The position numbers and the translations under genes are program-made. 64,000 bases of DNA from Cymodocea nodosa (Eukaryota > Streptophyta > Magnoliopsida > Alismatales > Cymodoceaceae): the NCBI GenBank assembly GCA_036874045.1, contig JAZBRI010000003.1:20561501-20625500 (forward strand). The letters run 5' to 3'. The notes under the pieces were generated by a model. It made no database searches, had not been told where the DNA came from, and saw only the letters and a list, made by a program, of their open reading frames with translations. Each line of letters begins with the position of its first letter. Position 1 is the first letter of the stretch. Shown piece by piece: positions 22,717 to 35,333 of this stretch.

Positions 22717-25700
22717 TGAAAATACCTCTATATTTCGATAATGTAAAAACCTATGTGAGTCTTTTGTATTTCACATGTACAATTGAAGAGTCACAGGCTA
22801 GATAGAAAGTAAGCCAAATGGATGTTGCACAAGTTAGTTAAAAGACAAAGTAAAAGAACTCATTGAGTTAGATAACTCAATGCGTAAAATCAGAAGGTAG
22901 AACTCGTTGAGTTATAAGCTTAAATGATAGCACAACTTATTGAGTTAGCAGACAACACATGCAACCAACTTAAGAGATCATGTAGAAGAACTTGTTGAGT
23001 TACAAGCTTAAAGGCAATGCAACTCATTGAGTTAGCACAACTCAATGTTAAAAGGTTGAATAGAAGTTACGTGCACAACTCATTAAGTTAGCAAAATCTC
23101 ACGTGCACAACTCATTGAGTTAATGAGTAAAGGGGAAAAGCAACTCATTAAGTTAGCAATAGCTTAACGACCTGAGAAGAAAATAATGAAGGACTAACAT
23201 CACATATACAATAAGAAAATTCACGTGATAGAACTCGTTGAGTTAGCACAACTCGACATGTATTTACAAAAGACAAGGAAGAACAACTCGTTAACAAGTA
23301 AAAGGAAAAATCAACTTTTTAAGTTAGTAGTAACTTAATGACTTGGGAGAAGGAAATATTAAAGACAACTATCACGTGAACAACAAAGATATCTCATGTG
23401 ACAAAACTCGTTGAGTTAGTATAACTCAACGTGTACTTACAAAAGTCAAGGAAGAACTTATTAAGTTATGATAACTTAACAACTTGGAAGAAGATTGACA
23501 GAAAGCTATTGACAAGATATCAAATGGTAACTTACCATCCACAAGACTATCAAGAATCAAGGTACAATAGATTAATACTGTTGAAAGGTAATATAACTAT
23601 TGAAGTTTGTACAAGACTATCAAATATAAATAGACCAGATCAGTTTATAACAAGAGACGTAGATATATACATATTGAGAGAGTAAATTCTACAAGAACAA
23701 AAGAGAGAACAACTATTCACGTTACAACTTTTCAAGCATTGTGCAAAAGTCAACAAAAGGCAAATCTGAAGTGTTTCAAGTTCTCTGCACGCAAATTCTA
23801 GTAAACATCAAATTAGTTGGTTTGTTGAAGTTTGTATTGAAAATACCTCTAGATTTTGGTAACGCAAAAATCAATGTGAGGAATCATCTTTTGTATTTCA
23901 TAGGTTGATAGATAAATAGTTACCGACAGTCAAAAGCAGTTCATTCAAAGTTGACAGATGAAAATAGAAGAATTGGACAGTTCCAAGCTTAAGTTTCCAG
24001 AATAAGTGGATTTTCGAAAAGTTAATAAGTTAAGTATCTGAAAGATCACTTAAATACAACAAGAAAGCTCTTCGGAAAGTTACAAGGCTAACTATCTGAA
24101 AATAAGAAGGCTTTCGAAAAGTTAGAAAAATACTTGAGTTCTTTGGAAAGTTAGGAGAGCTAACTATCCAAAAGTCCAAGAAAATCAGAGTTAGAAAAGC
24201 TAACTATCCAAACAGTTAAGTCAGATAATTAGGCACGTGCAGAAATTAAATATACAGTAGTTAGAGGCTTAAAGGATTTTTGAAATATTAGAAAAGCTAA
24301 CTATCTAAAAAATGAGAAGTTTCAAAAGGTTGTAGATTTAACTATCAGAAACTTAAGTTATTCAAATACACACGTGCAGAAATCAGAAAACAGCAATCAG
24401 AAGCTTAGAAGGAGAATTGGAAAGTTATTGTAGCTAACTATCCGAAAGTTGAAACATTTCGATAAGTTAACAGTTACAACTATCTGAAACTTAAGTTATT
24501 CAAAATACACACATGTAGAATTCAGAAACTTAGTTGGAAGCTTAAAAGATTTTTTCGATAAATTAGGAAAGCTAACTATCCGAAAAAATAAGAAAAATCG
24601 AAAGGTTGCAAATATAACTATCTGAACTTAAATCCTACCACGTGCTTAACTTAAGTCTCACATGATGTAGGTAGAAAGACTCTAGTGGATTTTCGAAGAG
24701 TTACGTTAATCCTTTGAAGACTTACGTAGCTAACTATCCAAAATTTTAGAATTATCGAAAGGTTACAATGTTACTGATCACTCAATAGTAACTTACCAAA
24801 ATTAGGCCTGCTAGAATAGTAAATACAATAGGAGAAAGCTATTAGAAAGGAATATGATTGTTATGCTTTTTTATATAAATAAAAACAGCAAACAAGAGAG
24901 TAACACACATATAGAATATACACATCTATACATTGAGCTCCACAGAAATAGTAGAATACATTCAAGATCAAATCCTCAGCAAAGTACAAACTCAAGTCAA
25001 GAGCTCTCTGCATGAACAAACTCTGATCTCTTTAAGCTAGTGGTTTGTTGAAGTTTCCCAATTGAAAACTTCAGAGATAAGTTGGTTGGAACTAAGACCA
25101 GAAAGCTCAGTTCGATTAGTTGGTTCTTACTTTGACCATAAAATAAGTGTTTTGTAAGTTCAGAAAAGTTAGTGAAGCCCAAGTAACCCTTAGGGGTGGA
25201 CTAACCGTTAGTGATGAACCACCTAAAATTCCTATGTGCATTATCTTCATTTACTTTGTGTTTTCACTAGAAAGATCATTTTATGCTTGTTGAAATAAAC
25301 TAATAATCAACCATCTATTGTTAAGTCTTGAAATCGCCTGAAAATCATTAAATCTTACCATTCACCCCTCCTCTGGTAAGCCATTAGGTCCTAACATATA
25401 CCACAAAACTTCAAGTATTGTTTGTTGAAGCTTTGACCTGAAAGCTCAAGTAATTGGTTAGTTAGAGCTTATACTTGAAAGCTTGAGTGGTTAGTTCTTG
25501 CTTCTACCTGAAATTGTGTAAGTATTGAAGCACTTAGTAAAGCCTAAGTAACCCTTAGAGGTGGACTAGCTAAGTTGATGAACCACCTAAAAATTCTATG
25601 TTCTTTTATTTTTGTTGTGCATGTTTTTAGTTATCTGTTTATGCTAAATTGTGAATTTTTCTACCACATAACTTAGAAATATTTGATTTAGAACGTACAT

Positions 25701-25741
25701 CTCTATTCACCCTCCCTTTGGTAAGCCTATTGGTCCTAACA
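22717..25741 (+). mobile_element. Copia-type LTR with a second LTR nested in it
   Basis: It begins TGAAAATACCTCTATATTTC and ends 'ttggtcctaaca'. The flanks 'gtttt' and 'atttt' differ at one of five positions, a possible TSD. The flanking gypsy 3'-region sequence is continuous across it when compared with 14870-15900. The interior is a dense array of 'aactcgttgagtta' palindromes (22855-23470). At 23838 a second LTR of the same family begins, and the outer LTR resumes at 25397 with 'gtttgttgaagctttgacct'. Confidence 0.65.
23838..25396 (+). mobile_element. Inner LTR of the nested pair
   Basis: It starts TGAAAATACCTCTAGATTTTG and ends 'attaggtcctaaca', about 1.56 kb. From 23940 to 24800 it carries repeated hairpins of the type 'tttggaaagttag...ctaactatccaaa'. 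The 3' part contains the family landmarks 'cttaggggtggactaaccg' and 'gaaccacctaaaattcct'. I see no convincing TSD, so the start may be off by a few bases. Confidence 0.65.
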
Positions 25742-26128
25742 ATTTTTTAATTTATATATGGTTAAATTTGATTAGAAAATTATTTTTGAAAAATTCAAGA
25801 TAACGGATATTTTTGAAAAATTTTAAAGTATGTTTATAGTTTAAAATCTATCTTATACAAGTATATTCTCTATGTTTTGTATATTTTTAGAGTATATTTG
25901 TAGGGGAAGATATAACATTGTTAAATCAGATTAAAGTAATTAAAAATATAAATTTAAGTTAATCGAAGTTTAGTCCCCTTAAAATTCTTGAAGAAATAAT
26001 TTAAAGACTAATAAAGTATTTGGTCATATAAATATTATATTAGAATAATTTACAATGTCTTCAAGATAGTCTAAGTATACTAAATTATGATATGTTATCT
26101 AAGATATATAACAAAAAAGAAGTTTTTA
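25742..26128 (+). other. Gypsy 3'-region remainder leading into pol
   Basis: 25760-25960 matches 15750-15900 (for example 'ttagagtatatttgtagggg'). After about 25960 nothing is recognised until the RNase H reading frame begins. That a 3' region precedes pol is one sign that this gypsy copy is rearranged. Confidence 0.5.
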
Positions 26129-27610
26129 CCAGTGGTGTTTACTCTAGAAAAATTTAGACCATACTTGATAGGGACTCATACCATAATTTATATAGATCAT
26201 ATAGTACTTAAATATTTACTAGTTAAGAAAGATGCTAAACCAAGATTAACTAGGTAGATTTTATTGTTGCAAAAATTTGATTTAGAAATTAAGGATAAGA
26301 AAGGTTGTAAAAACACTATTGCAAATCATATATCCTGATTAAATGTATTCTTCCTTTCTAGTCCACTTATAGACAATACATTCCTTGATAAATAATTATT
26401 TATGATAAATCTTAGTCTGTGGCATGTTGATATTGTAAATTATTTAGCCACAAGGTTGATACCTAAAAACTAGTCTAAAGTTGAGAAGAAAATATTCTTT
26501 TCTAAGGTAAAAAATTTCTTTTGGAATGACCCATATCTTTTTAAGTAATGTCTTGATCAAATTATTAGAAAGTGTATCCTAGAAAATGAAATACAACAAG
26601 TATTATCATTTTGTCATGACCAAGCTTGTGGAAGGTATTTTAGAGCTAAGTAAATAACATTAAAAGTATTATATAGTGGACTTTACTAGTCAGCCATATT
26701 TAAAGATACTTACGAATATTGTAAAAGATGTGCTCAATGTCAAAAAATAGGAAAATTTTCAAAAAGAAATATGATGCATTTAAATCTAATACAAGTAGAA
26801 GTTTTTAATGTGTGGAGTATTGATTTCATAAGACATTTTCCAAACTCTAATAGTTATATTTATATTTTGTTAGCTATGGAATATGTAATTAAATGGGTAG
26901 AAGTAATTCCTACAAGGACCAATGATACTAAGGTGGTAGTTAGATTTGTAAAATTAAATATCTTTTCTCATTTTGGTATACCTAGAACAATCATAAGTGA
27001 TAGGAGAACCCACTTTTATAACAGGAGGTTTAAAGTTCTATTAAGAAAATATAGAGTATTACATAAATTAACTATCCATTATCATCTTCAAAATAGTGGT
27101 CAGGTTGAAAGTGCAAATAAGTAGATTAAAGGAATATTAGAAAAAGTTGTCAATCTCACTAGATATGATTGGGTAGACAAGCTAGATGATGTTCTTTGGA
27201 CATACAAAATAGCATATAAGACAATACTTGGAACATCTCCTTATAAGTTAGTTTGTGGAAATACTTACCATTTACTTATTAAGCTAGAGCACAGATTTAA
27301 CTTTAATATTAATGCAATGGGAAAGGAGAGAAAATTATAATTAATTGAATTAAAAGAATTGAGACATAATGCATATGAAAGTTCAAGAATAGCTAAAGAG
27401 AAAATGAAAGAGTGGCATGATAAAAGAATTTTACATAGGATATTTAGTCTAGGTCAAAAAGTATTATTATATAATTCAAGATTACATTCCTTTCCAAGAA
27501 AATTAAAATCAAGATGGATAGGTCCTTACATTGTTAAAAGTGTGTATCCTTATGAAGCAATAGATATTGAAAATCCTAAAAATAATATAATCTTTAAAGT
27601 TAATGTCTAA
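26129..27610 (+). pseudogene. Gypsy RNase H-integrase, decayed
   Basis: One frame (with ~10 stops) covers the RNase H tail ('TIIYIDHIVLKYLL', 'KKDAKPRLTR', 'CKNTIANHIS'), a zinc-binding HHCC domain ('FCHDQACGRYF' to 'YCKRCAQCQKIGKFSKRN') and the integrase core with D in 'NVWSIDFIRHF', D in 'IISDRRTHF' and E in 'NSGQVESANK'. The C-terminal part has 'KLKSRWIGPYIVKSVYPYEA'. It is homologous to 1975-3015 and keeps more N-terminal sequence. RT is not present upstream. Downstream lies the FBA-like ORF. Confidence 0.85.
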
Positions 27611-28044
27611 AGATTAAAACATTTTATAAATTTATTAAATACAAAAGATTTACAATATATTAATTTTGAGGGTAGTCAAAACATTAAAATTTTAAATATA
27701 TATATATCTATTCTGAGTTAATTTTATATGTTAATTGGTTATTGCTTTAAATTAGTACACCTATTTTAGTATTTTAAGAATAGTAACGTAAAAAAAAAAT
27801 TAAGTCAAATAAATGTTGTTTTTAATCTTTTGATATTTTCAAAGGTTACATGCATGGAGCTAGTAATAGATGTATTATGACAAGTGCTTGCTTATTTGCT
27901 AGTTAAAGAAGTTTATAAGCTTAATTGTTATTAAAGGAAATTTCTGCATGTATTTCTAAGTAGTACTTTTATTCACTTCAAGCTTATCAAAATAATTAAA
28001 TTAAAGGAGTTATTTGGTATAACTAGTTTTTAAGTACATTCCCT
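27611..28044. other. Spacer, nothing recognised
   Basis: AT-rich, including a short (TA)n near 27700. No ORF or repeat match was seen beyond weak similarity to the spacer after the integrase at 3016. Confidence 0.45.
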
Positions 28045-28965
28045 ATGGAGTATTCATATTATGGATTAGATTCTAAAGTAGTGATACCACCTAGATCATT
28101 AAGAGAAATTGAATGCATCATAGGATATGATAAAGGCCTAATTATCCATAGATACAAAGAGAGTCTAGATTCATTCATGGCTAGTATTGTCATAAATGAA
28201 GAAATACAAATCCCTGTACCAAATAAAGATAAATATTTTCTAATAAATGGTAAAGTAGTCTTAACTTTTACCAACTCTAAGACAAGAAAGTTATACAAGC
28301 TATTTTGTTAGGAAGAACCTACTAAAATTAGGACAAATTATAAACACTAGAATCTTTATAATTTTCTAGAAATATCTTGGAAATTGGAAAGTATGGTATC
28401 TTTTGGAGGAAGGCCAACTGATAATAGGAGTCATGTGGTATTATAAGGTACTATTTATCTATTACTTGATTATATGTCTGCCTATACATTTGAATTAAAT
28501 ATAATAGTCATTGACATTGAAGATGAATTAGTAAAGGCTTTACCTTTGCCACTACCAATAGGAGCATTATCAACAACTTTTTATGACAAAGCTAAATTTG
28601 CTTTGTGGGGAAATAGTAAAGGTAGTCAATCTTTATGTTTGATCCGATGGTGGAACACAAATATGACATTTGAAATATGGATTATAAAAGACTTGAGAAA
28701 ATGGAAGTAAAGTGAATCCTAAGTTAAGCTACAATTAAATGATGTCCCACCATTCTAGGTTACAGAATGGAGAATTAAAGTATTTTCATTTATAAATGGA
28801 GAAACTCTCATTTACAGTTCTAGGAATATAATTCATGTATACAAGATAAAGTTAAAAGAAGAAAAATTAGAGGTGAAATTAATTAAAATGGAAACAATGC
28901 CTAGATCTATGTCGTGAATAAATAATTTCATTCCTTACTCTAGTACTTTACAACCTTGTATTTAG
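28045..28965 (+). pseudogene. FBA-like ORF downstream of gypsy integrase, decayed
   Basis: A single frame of 306 codons runs from ATG at 28045 (MEYSYYGLDSKVVIPPRSL) to TAG at 28963-28965, interrupted by several stops. The first 90 codons are open and unrecognised. The rest parallels 8009-8675: 'NLYNFLEISW', 'GGRPTDNRSH', 'IIVIDIEDELVKALPLPLP', 'QSLCLIRWWNTN', 'FEIWIIKDLRKWK', 'INGETLIYS', 'IIHVYKIKLKEE' and 'FIPYSSTLQPC'. This copy keeps both Trp of 'IRWW'. The position right after integrase is where some plant gypsy elements carry a third (env-like) ORF. FBA identity is by eye only. Confidence 0.5.
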
Positions 28966-29247
28966 CTTTGTTTTATGTCTATATTATGTTTTGCAGGCAA
29001 TCTACCTACCTGATGAATAAGATGACAATAGAGATTTCTAATGAAATTATTGTTAAATATTTTTATATAGAGAAAATAACTAGTATTTGTGAAATATTTA
29101 TGTTTTTAGCTAAGTTATCAAGTTCTTTTTACTACAATTGTTTCAATTATAGTTTACAAGTATGACAACTGATAAACACAAGAATTAAATAAAAGTTTCA
29201 AGCACACGACGATACACATAATCACATTTACTATATTTCAATATTGC
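28966..29247. other. Spacer before gag
   Basis: AT-rich with no recognisable ORF. It lies between the FBA-like frame and the gag ATG at 29248. Confidence 0.4.
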
Positions 29248-30534
29248 ATGTTAGTTTGGACTAAGGATAAAACTAATAGATTAATTTGTTTCCCTTCGAA
29301 AAACATTTCTTTTCCAAATATAACTGAACAATACCCACCTCGTATGACTAGAAGAAATCTATTTTATCTAAACTTAGTAGATGAACCATCATACATGGTA
29401 CTTTCTGAATGTACAAGTAATAAATCTAAACTGAACTCAAATTATATAAATCAATTGCCTAAATTTCGTGGATTTGATAAAAAAAGATGTTTATTGGTTT
29501 CTAAAAGAATTTAATGAAGTATGTAATATGATGAAGGTACCTAATATGATTGTTGATGTTATTAAATTGAGATATATACCTTTTACTTTAAAAGATGTAT
29601 AAAAAAGATGGTTATATAGCTTACCACCTAACTCTATTATTAACTAGAGTAAATTTTGTTTTGAATTTTTAAAGAAATACTATCCAATGCATGTTACAAT
29701 TAAAAGGAAAAATGAGATTTTGAATTGTAGACAAAAGGCAAGAGAATATTTTTGAACTTATTTTGCAAAATTTTGTGATCTCCTAGCCCAATGCCCATAT
29801 CATGGAATTGAAAAAGGTACTCAAATTTTGAACAATCAATGAAGGAATTGATTATCAAACAAAAACCCTTTTAGAATTTTTATGTTATAATGGACTTTTA
29901 AATCTAGATATAGAAGAAGCTTAGAGATTTCTAGATGATCTAACAAAGAGAACAGCACAATGGGAAAGTTCTACTAAAGTTTGTCAAGACCAAAATCATT
30001 TACCTAAAGGAGTACATGCTATTGAACCTTAAGGCATTAGAAGCAAAATTATCAAGATGTATAAAATTGAGGAATTACATACTAAACCATAGAAAATTGA
30101 AACTAATGTTCCTAAATGTTTAGGTTGCTATGCTATTGGCCATGTAATGGAAGATTATCTTCATTTAGGTGGAACTGAAGATGTGAATGTTATTTTTCAA
30201 GATCAACATAATAACTCTGTTTTTAATCCTACTTATAACCTTGCTAGGAGAAATCATCCTAACTTTCATGGAGAAACCAGGGTCAACAATCTAATGCACC
30301 TATAGAAGGACAACAATACAATGGAAATTTGCCAAGATCCAATCAAAACCAATTAAGTAATGACTTTACTCATCTAGAGAAACATTTAGCAAATCTAGCA
30401 CAAGGAATAGACTCTTTATTAAAAGTAAGTACACAAGTTTTAGGACATGATCAAGCAATTAAACAAATTGAAACTCAGCTAAATCAAATTACAAATGCTT
30501 TTAATTTAAGAAACAAATGTAGTTTTCCAAGCTA
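29248..30534 (+). pseudogene. Gypsy gag (Athila/Tat-like), decayed
   Basis: Homologous to 6887-8008: 'FYLNLVDEPSYM', 'NSNYINQLPKFRGFD', 'DVIKLRYIPFTLKDV', 'FLKKYYPMHVTIKRKNEIL', 'FCDLLAQCPYHGIEK', 'DEGIDYQTKTLLEF' and 'CLGCYAIGHVME', which is a broken zinc-knuckle-like stretch. Frameshifts near 29500 and 29820 and many stops break it. The C-terminal part (30329-30534) has a heptad-like segment 'LEKHLANLAQGIDSLLKVS'. It lies downstream of integrase, the reverse of the canonical gag-pol order. Confidence 0.75.
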
Positions 30535-31139
30535 ATCTATTCAAAATCCTTGAATTCAAGAATCAAATTTAGAAAACAAAAGGGATGGACCTAGCAACAT
30601 CACTTAATATAGGAATAACACAATTTGGTGGTGTATGTTTTGTCAAATTACTTGGCTTGCTTGTAAGTCATTAGAGGTTTAGGAACCTTATAAAAAATAA
30701 TAATTAATTTCATATCAACTTACAATGTATTTTATTTCTTATCAACTAGTTAGTGTATTATTTTTATTTTTCAATTTTGTATTATCCTTTCAATGATATT
30801 TTATTTCTTTAAATTCTAACTATCATTTTCTATTCAATTATTATGGGTATTTTAGTAAAGAAAAAAATTATAAAAATAGTTAAAAAGTCATAGAAACTCA
30901 TGAATGATAGAGAGTACCGTAGATTGTGGGTAACACAATTGAAGAGTCAACCTAAAGACAAAGGCAAAGTTCCACTAATTACATCACTATTTGAGAAGGG
31001 AAGTACTTCAGAAGTTATAATTGAAAAAAATATTATTACTATGGAAAAGAAGACTAATGAGGATTTTATCAAATATTATGTTAGAGCTCTTAATGGAGTA
31101 AGAGGAAAACTAACTCACACTACAACGATATTTCTTAAG
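30535..31139. other. Gypsy-derived stretch with one short ORF
   Basis: 30630-30690 resembles 14390-14440 ('ggcttgcttgtaagtcatta'), tying it to the gypsy 3' region. An 82-codon ORF at 30900-31148 (MNDREYRRLWVTQLKS) has no recognisable domain. Confidence 0.45.
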
Positions 31140-31440
31140 ACTAACTAATGTAGAAAACTAACTTTCCTTTAGTTTAACAAAATTTTCTAGAATTACAATA
31201 GGAATTCCTAAAATTAATTAAGTAAATTTACGTTATTAGAATTAAAATTTACAAATCGTTTTCTCTTGATTTTTAGGAATAATTCAAAAATTCACTCAAG
31301 ACCTTATAAGATTTCAATTAAATTTAAAATAGAATTCAACAAATAATTTACCCTTTCCTTAAGGACAAACCTATATTTGCATGTTATTACTTTAGATATT
31401 GTGCACTTATAGTGAAATATAAAATATTTGAACGACAAAC
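31140..31440 (+). mobile_element. Gypsy LTR tail
   Basis: 'tttaccctttccttaaggac' to 'attgtgcacttatagtgaaa' matches the tail of the LTR at 17910-18005 ('caattccctatgagatcgac', 'attgtgcacttgcagttaaa'). It is followed by the extra-ORF homologue, so this looks like the 3' end of a 5' LTR. Confidence 0.6.
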
Positions 31441-31499
31441 GTAGACATGGTAGGCTAACCAAAGCATAGATGAAGAAGACATAATTGAAAAAGATTGAA

Positions 31500-34020
31500 A
31501 GAAAAATTCATGAAATATATTCCTAGTACACTTTTCCACCTGATATTTTATAAGCAATACGTAAATTTGCCTAGGAGAAAAAGAATTTTTGTTAGAAGTT
31601 TATTAGAAATTATGCTAAAACATAATTTAGAATAAAACAAATAAAACTTTCCAAGTTAAAATTATGAAAAGAACATTACAACCTAACGCTAAGGTTATTA
31701 CTATTTCTAAACAAGTATTAGAGAAGGCACTAATACAGTCTATTAAATTTTATAGAAAGAAATGGGAATCACTTATTGCTAAAGCAAACACTAAATTACA
31801 AAATTTATATTCACAACATTACTTTCCATCATCTATTTTAGATGAAATACAGAAACATATAAATGAACAAAAGACAACAATTTGGAAAATAAGCCTTCAA
31901 AGTGAATGGTAGAGAATATATCAATTAAAAATGACAAAGGTTGATGTTTTACAACTATATGTACCACTACTGCAACCAAGAAAATCTAGAGAATGACCCT
32001 TTAAACCATGTTACGCTTACTGGAGAGGTCAAAGAAACCCAAGTGCCACTAGTACTAGAGGAAAGACTATAGGTATATAGTCGAAAAAGAAGAAAAATTG
32101 AAAATTTAAGACTAACTATAGGGGAAAGAAGAATTTTATAACAACGATAAGAATCACTTCAAAATGGAAAACTTTGTTCTATTGCTATTATTGGAGAATA
32201 AGTCACTGATGGTATCCCAACAAATTTGACACATCTTAGACTATAGACATATACATTAAGTTATTGTGTCACATTAATTTTTGACGTCTCTTAACATGTT
32301 TGACAATTTTCCTAGGCATATTGCTACAACTACAAATTTATTTTCAAGTAAAATTAGAGTATAATAAAATCTACAGCATTTTGATAATAATGATCAGTAT
32401 GGAGACGATATTAATCTAGATGATAATTTTGATAATATAGACATAAAATTTATAAATTTTAATGACATACCTTTTGATGAAGAATGTACAGATATTATTC
32501 CTCATAGAGTGTCAAAATTTAGCACTCTATTTTTTGGTTGCTTATACTAATTTGTAAATATCTAGTTATGGTTATTATAGAATATTTGCTATTGGTCAAT
32601 AAATGTATATAGTCAACATAGTAGTTTGTTATAATTGGAATACACTACTATTGAAGTCTCAGTTAGGGATAATGCTCTTGAAATACAAGTTATTTATACA
32701 TCAGTATTTGGTGTTGAGCATTTTCATATCCAAAGACAATTGTTAGAAACTATTATTCACGTTGAAGAACAGAGAGAAAATATTACAACTATGGAACATA
32801 TTGAAGAAATTTAGATATATGCTATTGATATAATTATTGACATAATAGTTGCTGATATTTCAAAATTTCACATAGAATTTGAAAATGTTGTCAATGATTT
32901 TGAGGATTCTAAAAATATAACTACTGAAGAAGATACTATATTTTCTAAACATAATGAAAGTCTTAAGTCTGAAGAAGATCATGATAGGAAAATTCCAAAC
33001 CTAGAGTAGAATTTGGAAGATAGCTTGTTACTCTGGTTTAGAGATAATTCTTGTTATGAATGATACTTAAATTATAAAATTTAACTATTTTATATGCATG
33101 ACCTATTAAGTTTAAGGGAATGACCAATAAGAGAAATGTTCCAATTTCAAAGGTTGTTAGACATTATTGCCACAACAACTAGGCCATTTACACCTCCAAG
33201 ATATTATTAGTTGTTTTTATTTAAACTTAATAATTGTAGATAATATTCTTGTCTCTAGTATACAACATTCAGATATTTAGTTAACTCCTAAGCTTTTACA
33301 TGAAGTATTAGGATTGAAAAATGGAGTTAAATTATTAGAAAGATGATAAGTGCATCAACTAGGCTAGGATATACAACAATTGACTAAAAATCCTAACACC
33401 AACAACGAACTCAAATTCTTAAATGATTTGCATGGTTAGGCAAGATTTATTGCAAAAATATTACATACTCTTTTATTTCAGAAGTTTGGTCATGAAGTTG
33501 AGGTTGGCAAATATCTGTATACAATATATGTCATCATAAATCACATTCAAGTGAACTGGTATGATGTTTTCATTTATAATATTCTAAATTTGCAATTATG
33601 GTGATGTAATATTAAGAATTGTGGCAAGTTAGATAGATATAACATCTTCGCCATAAAAAAAGATGAAATCCAAATCTTTATCTACAAAGGAACTACAAAA
33701 ATATCAAGCCTTTGATTTACCAAATATATAGCAAAGACATGCACAACAACAATAAGAACAACAACACAAACGTCAATAAGAACAATAGTCATAACACCAA
33801 CAATAACAAACAAAAAGTCATGTACCAATACATAATATAGATTAGTCACAACAACCTCCATAAGTCAAGGCCATAGATTTAGATCAAAAAATAATTGATT
33901 AAGTTAACAGAGTTGGCATTGAAATTGCATAAAAGATTTCAAAAACTCTGTTAGATATTTTAAGAAGACATAGAGACTTGTGAATTGATACATGACAAAT
34001 TATGTATTAAATAGAAACAT
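31500..34020 (+). pseudogene. Gypsy additional ORF homologue, heavily decayed
   Basis: Residual coding similarity to 3568-5781. 'VITISKQVLEKALIQ' (31690-31735) matches 'EITISKQRKIKPN', and 'LNDLHG' followed by 'ARFIAKILHTLL', 'GHEVEV' and 'HIQVNWYDVFIYNI' (33400-33600) matches 'LNHLNGKAHMIVNILI', 'GHDIEL' and 'RIQINWSAVFISKL'. Many stops and frameshifts. The segment after it, to about 34130, also resembles what follows 5781. It starts about 60 bp after an LTR tail, which supports a position as the first ORF of the element. Confidence 0.6.
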
Positions 34021-34244
34021 CTTATGTAATTTGTTAAAAATTGTAATAACTATTTTATGATTCAATTTTGTATTAATTGAAATAGTTTTGTATATCCACA
34101 TTTTAATGAAAAGCATTTTTATGATTCTTTGAATTTTATACTTAGCATGTTTTATCTCACATGATTTTATGTTTTTTGTTTAATGACAAAAAGGGGGAGA
34201 ATGATTTTTTTGAAAGTTAGACTTATTAATGTTTTATCATCATC

Positions 34245-34258
34245 AAAAAATGGGAGAT
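34245..34258 (+). promoter_or_regulatory. Copia polypurine tract
   Basis: 'aaaaaatgggagat' directly precedes the LTR start TGTTAG at 34259. A second purine run, 'aaaaagggggagaatg', lies at about 34188. This arrangement is typical of SIRE-like copia 3' ends. Confidence 0.65.
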
Positions 34259-35333
34259 TGTTAGAAATTTTGTTTTGATGATGTGTATTTTACTAAGTTT
34301 AAATATAAGTCTAAATAAGTCTAAGTATAAGTTTTTATCTTAATCATATAATTAAACATTAACAAGTTTTTAAAAGTCATATAGTTATGGTTAATGTTTC
34401 AAGTTAGTCAAAGAGTTACATTAAAAACTCATATAGTTAAAGTTATTTGCATGTGTGTTTTTATTGTTTTAAGTTTTCACGTGTTTTCTATATACATTTT
34501 TTAAAGAAAATCGAAGAGTTAAATAACAATTTAAGTTTTACACATGGATTGAATAACTATTCAAGTTTTATAAGTGACTAACATGACTTTAAGTTTTCTA
34601 TTTCTTAGTCACGTACTTTGTAGGTGAAAAACTTGAAGAGTTATAGATAAATATTCAAGTTTTTACAAACATTAAAAAATAAGTATTCAACTAAAATAAC
34701 GACTTAAAGATAAATTTTACAATTCTCTAAAAAGAGCATTCTTGATAGATCTATGATAGGAGAACATGCAAATTCAAAAAGAACGTGGTGAACATGGATA
34801 TTTCAAATTTGAAAAAGATGTATTAAATGAGAAACTTAAATTCAACTACTATAAAAAAAAAAGTACGAGCTACACTAAACGAGAAACTTCAATTCGACTA
34901 CTATAAAAAAAAGGTACGAGCTACACTTTAATCATCCCATCCAATACAAAGGAATCCTAGTAAAAACAAAGGAAGAGATATCTTAAAGCAATCCTACAAA
35001 TTCCAAATCAAGAATTAAAGAAAGGAGCACAAAGATACAAAAGTAGAGAAATTTGAGGAAATTCAAAAGTTGTGTACAAAGCTCAGGTTTAAAAGTTAAA
35101 TTCACTCAAGGTTAGAATAAGATCAATTAATTTTTCGAGTGTTAATTTATGTAAAGTGAAATTTTGTATTTAAACTGACAAGTAGGGAATTTGTGAATAA
35201 AAGTCTGTAAATTGTTGTTTTTTCAATAAAGTTGTGATTTACAAAATTTGTACTCTTATTTTATCTACTAAAATACTTATTAATTTTCTAAAAAGACAAT
35301 TCACCCCCCTCTTATGATACTTACGATCCTACA
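34259..35333 (+). mobile_element. Copia-type LTR
   Basis: It starts TGTTAGAAATTTTGTTTTG after a polypurine tract and ends 'cttacgatcctaca', about 1.08 kb. It contains a local 48-bp duplication around 34825-34920 ('gagaaacttcaattcgacta', 'ctataaaaaaaaggtacgag'). It carries the intact TTAA site (near 34704) at which the homologous LTR at 35492 holds a transposon, so it serves as an empty-site reference. Confidence 0.75.

Noticed and set aside
19419..35333. Single copia element with LTRs at 19419 and 34259 and a gypsy inserted inside
   Set aside because: The orientation fits, but flanks ctagg and ctatc match at only three of five bases and the LTRs are clearly diverged, so the pairing is unproven.
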